DNA of 64,000 bases. Source: Siphonodentalium dalli. Lineage: Eukaryota; Mollusca; Scaphopoda; Gadilida; Siphonodentaliidae. The translations under genes were made by a program, and so were the position numbers. The DNA lies in NCBI GenBank assembly GCA_032622095.1, contig CP136068.1, forward strand, positions 117,167,509 to 117,231,508, in the 5' to 3' direction. Numbering within the stretch: the stretch's first letter is position 1; every line of letters begins with the position of its first letter. Positions 60,866 to 64,000 of the stretch are shown here, piece by piece. The notes beneath the pieces are model-generated. The model saw only the letters and a list, made by a program, of their open reading frames with translations, was not told where the DNA came from and searched no databases.

Positions 60866-61297
60866 CTAGCCGATGAGCCCGACGTTATCCGGGCTATTCA
60901 AAAACCAAATTTAAAGTCGATAGCTCTACCCAGCCCGACGTTGTCCGGGCTATTCAAAAACCAAATTTCAAGTCGATAGCTCCACCCTTTTCAGAGATCT
61001 GGTCTGCGCATGCGCGAAGCTGGCATCGCACAAGCTCGGCGACCCGATAAAATTCGTATCCGGGGCAAGATACATTCACATAGCAAATTTCAAGTCGATA
61101 GCTCCACCCGTTTCCGAGATCTCGTCTGCGCATGCGCTGCACGGGCGTCGCACGGGCTCGCCAATACGACAACAACGACCGCCTGGTCAAACTACACACA
61201 TGTACCAAGTTTCGTCCCGATCGGTCGAGAATCTTAGATTTGTATAAATGACAGACAAACATACAGACAGACAGAGGTCTTCAAAATACATAAGAGA
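60866..61297 (-). mobile_element. Helitron-like unit I
   Basis: CTAG (60866-60869) with the beta hairpin AGCCCG...CGGGCT. The terminal hairpin segment is duplicated: 'agcccgacgttgtccgggct' recurs at about 60933. Two 122-bp-type blocks follow, then a 5' end TCTCTTATGTATTTTGAAG. Confidence 0.7.
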
Positions 61298-62040
61298 CTA
61301 GCCGATGAGCCCGACGTTGTCCGTGCTATTCAAAACCAGCCCGACGTTGTCCGGGCTATTCAAAAAAACAAATTTCAAGTCGATAGCTCTAACCGTTTCC
61401 GAGATCTGGTCTGCGCATGCGCGAAGCTGGCGTCGCACGGGCTCGGCGACCCGATACAATTCGTATCCGAGGCAAGATACATTCACATACCAAATTTCAA
61501 GTCGATAGCTCCACCCGTTTCCGAGATCTCATTTGCGCATGCGCGAAGCTGGCGTCGCACGGGCTCGGCGACACAATAAAATTCGTATCCGGGGCAAGAT
61601 ACATTCACATACCAAATTTCAAGTCGATAGCTCAACCCGTTTTCGAGATCTCGTCTGCGCATGCGCGAAGCTGGCGTCGAACGGGCTCGGCGACCCGATA
61701 AAATTTGTATCCGAGGCAAGATACATTCACGTACCAAATTTCAAGTCGATAGCTCCACCCTTTTCCGAGATCTCGTCTGCGCATGCGCGAAGCTGGCGTC
61801 GCACGGACTCGGCGATCCGATAAAATTCGTATCCGGGGCAAGATACATTCAAGTAGAAAATTTCAAGTCGATAGCTCCACCCGTTTCCGAGATCTCGTCT
61901 GCGCATGCGCGAAGCGGGCGCCGCACGGGCTCGACAATACGACGTTGACGACCGCCTGGTCAAACTACAGACACTTACCAAGTTTCGTCCCGATCGGTCG
62001 AGAATCGTAGATTTGTATAAGTGACAGACAGACATACAGA
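61298..62040 (-). mobile_element. Helitron-like unit J with five 122-bp repeats
   Basis: CTAG at 61298-61301, the terminal hairpin in two tandem copies, then an exact 122-bp series (GCGCATGCGC sites spaced 122 bp from about 61411 to 61899). The 5' end is cut: after 'gtgacagacagacatacaga' the next unit's hairpin follows without CTAG, so a deletion joined J to K. Confidence 0.65.
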
Positions 62041-62704
62041 GCCCGACGTTGTCCGGGCTATTCAAAAACCAAATTTAAAGTCGATAGCTCTACCCAGCCC
62101 AACGTTGTCCGGGCTATTCAAAAACCAAATTTCACGTCGATAGCTCTACCCGTTTCCGAGATCTCGTCTGCGCATGTGCGAAACTGGCGTCGCACGGGCT
62201 CGGCGACCCGATAAAATTCGTATCCGGGGCAAGATACATTCACATAGCAAATTTCAAGTCGATAGCTCCACCCGTTTCCGAGATCTCGTCTGCGCATGCG
62301 CGAAGCTGGCGTCGCACGGGCTCGGCGACCCGATAAAATTCGTATCCGGGGCAAGATACATTCACATAGCAGATTTCAAGTCAATAGCTCCACCCGTTTC
62401 CGAGATCTCGTCTGCGCATGCGCGAAGCTGGCGTCTCACGTGCTCGGCGACCCGATAAATTTCGTATCCGGGGCAAGATACATTCACATAGCAAATTTCA
62501 AGTCGATAGCTCCACCGTTTCCGAGATCTCGTCTGCGCATGCGCGAAGCGGGCGCCGCACGGGCTCGCCAATACGACAACGTCGACCGCCTGGTCAAACT
62601 ACACACACGTATCAAGTTTCGTCCCGATCGGTCGAGAATCGTAGATTTGTATAAATGACATACAAACATACATACAAACAGAGTTCTTCAAAATATATAT
62701 GAGA
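62041..62704 (-). mobile_element. Helitron-like unit K with four 122-bp repeats
   Basis: It starts at a doubled beta hairpin, lacks its own CTAG, and continues with 122-bp units (GCGCATGTGC near 62170; GCGCATGCGC near 62289, 62411 and 62532). It ends 5' with TCTCATATATATTTTGAAG next to another CTAG at 62705. Confidence 0.65.
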
Positions 62705-62728
62705 CTAGCCGATGAGCCCGACGTTGGT
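62705..62728 (-). mobile_element. Helitron-like 3' terminal remnant
   Basis: CTAGCCGATGAGCCCGACGT is the start of another beta-type end, broken off within the hairpin before unrelated AT-rich DNA. It indicates that the array once extended farther right. Confidence 0.55.
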
Positions 62729-63091
62729 TTAAACATATTTATTCGCCATATATGCATATAAATACATACATTTGGCAACGGGATTGAAGAACAAGTGCGG
62801 GCCACTTATATGCTAATTCTCTCCCGATCACCAGACAATCAAGTGAAAGAAAAAAATGAACATGGCATTGAACAATTATATATGGTATTAAAGTGTATAA
62901 TGTTAAAATTTGATTGGTTGCTAGTCTCTCCCAACTTGTTCGAAAGTATCTGGTTACTGTATAGTGTACTGTGCTCATCTATCCTTAATGGTAAGGTGGC
63001 AGGACAGTGCAATATGTTCTTATAGAGCGTTTATGACTATATGCCCCTACTCAGAATTATTATTTTTATTATTTTATTTTTTCTTTCTTCC
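62729..63091. other. AT-rich spacer between Helitron array and LINE
   Basis: No gene or repeat was recognised. A 'tttattattttatttttt' stretch lies immediately past the LINE stop codon, where the element's 3' tail would be expected. Confidence 0.4.
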
Positions 63092-64000
63092 CTAGTAGTC
63101 GTCTGCTGTTGAACTTTGTGTGTTCTCACCCTGGGATGTGTCTCTTATAAAGATTTGGACAGCCTTGAAAATGTCTTCATTATTGGAATTTGATAAGCTT
63201 GGGTCTCCAAATAGTAAAGTTTTTACTGAATAAATATTGAATCGTAGTAGCTTGTTCAGCAAGTCTACTCTTGGAATAATATGCAATTGACATTGGAAAA
63301 AATAATGAAATGCGTTTTCTTCACCATCGCCGCATCTACAGGCTTTGGACACCGCAATATAATTGAAGTATTTATCTGATTGGAGTTCACTGCATTCGCA
63401 CCTGAGTCGACATTGTAAGATATTTAATGATCGTTTCCCTGTAGAAAAATACTTAGGAGGTTTAACCGGATTGGGAATAAGTGATTGTCGAAAACATTCA
63501 TAATTCATGTTTCTTATTTTTTTATCGCGTTTATTCCAGTCATTTATACACTTGGGCATGAAGGTGGACTCTTTTCTTTTGTAATTGCATTTCATAGGGA
63601 TAAAATTTGATGCATTTCTGGTATCATGGTCATTTCGGGCGCTGAATTTGGATGGTATAAGGTCTGTCAAATAGTTAGGTGTTTTTTCGTTTACTATATT
63701 GTGGAATGTCAACACCTGTTTGTAATATCTTCGAGTTTCTAACGTCTCCCAACCTAGTTCGGTCAGAAGTCTAATATTTGGAACTGATCTGGTGCAACCG
63801 GTGACTATTCTAGCTGCTTCGTATTAAACATCTTCTAGATCTTTTAGTAAGTAATCAGGTGCACCAGACCAAACGTTACTAGCGTATTCCATAAGGGATC
63901 GAACATGGGATAAATAGAGGGTTTGAAGTGTTTCACGATTTAGCATTGCTCTTAGTTTACGCAATTGTGACAGGCGTGCGTATGCCCTTGTGCATATATT
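63092..64000 (-). pseudogene. 3' end of a non-LTR retrotransposon (LINE) reverse-transcriptase ORF, with a stop
   Basis: Reading leftwards from the window edge, the frame gives the 'AYARLSQLRKLRAMLNRETL' and 'SLMEYASNVWSGAP' text typical of the thumb and C-terminal region after the RT core in jockey/CR1-like LINE ORF2. A TAA (63824-63826) then interrupts it where CAA (Gln) would be expected. The same frame continues as VPNIRLLTELGWETLETRR...LTFHNIVN...PNYL to a TAG at 63092. Near the end is a CRCGDGEENAFHYFFQC zinc-knuckle-like motif. The RT catalytic core and endonuclease would lie beyond the window. The single point stop suggests recent inactivation. Confidence 0.8.

Noticed and set aside
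60188-62658. Many Arg/Ala-rich frames beginning MREAGVARARRPDK
   Set aside because: They are shadows of the 122-bp Helitron-like unit read in different frames. The same text appears on the minus strand as other frames.

Overview
This is nuclear DNA from an animal, AT-rich, with GT-AG introns, very sparse genes and very dense repeats. A tRNA-headed SINE ending in AATC repeats, 'conserved tail' repeats of the kind common in bivalves and gastropods, and CTAG-ended Helitron-like elements suggest a mollusc, probably a bivalve. That is inference from style, not from a database match.

Only two genes can be read with confidence, both on the minus strand. The first is a three-exon SLC10-family (sodium/bile-acid-cotransporter-like) membrane protein at 20792-25593; its three exons join cleanly in frame to give 508 residues. 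The second is a single-exon, divergent class A GPCR at 54163-55179 (338 residues). The right edge (63092-64000, minus) holds the 3' end of a decayed non-LTR retrotransposon reverse-transcriptase ORF. Nearly all other open frames lie inside repeats and are not credible genes.

Layout. 0-5 kb: diverged repeats and a non-autonomous hAT element with a perfect 8-bp target duplication (3181-4405). 5.4-7.0 kb: plus-strand Helitron-like elements. 9.5-10.5 kb: a CACTGAG-ended inverted-repeat element. 12.3-15.5 kb: a 34-bp tandem array split by a 2.9-kb element with ~460-bp terminal inverted repeats. 15.7-20 kb: palindromic MITEs, including a TTAA-flanked one. 20.8-25.6 kb: the SLC10 gene, with a 175-nt hairpin and a dispersed repeat in intron 1. 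26.8-28.2 kb: a TTAA-flanked element. 28.2-29.1 kb: a dispersed repeat interrupted by a SINE. 29.2-35.4 kb: seven head-to-tail Helitron-like units. 36-42 kb: largely unrecognised, with small repeats. 42.95-48.4 kb and 48.5-54.0 kb: two adjacent giant inverted-repeat (foldback-like) structures. 54.1-55.2 kb: the GPCR. 55.4-56.1 kb: two MITEs. 60.3-62.7 kb: a second Helitron-like array built of 122-bp units, most carrying GCGCATGCGC. 63.1-64 kb: the LINE remnant.

The two genes do not appear to work together. The main interest is repeat architecture: tandem Helitron-like arrays with interchangeable ends, about 11 kb of back-to-back foldback DNA ending about 120 bp from a GPCR stop codon, and repeated NRF-1-like palindromes carried by transposable elements.
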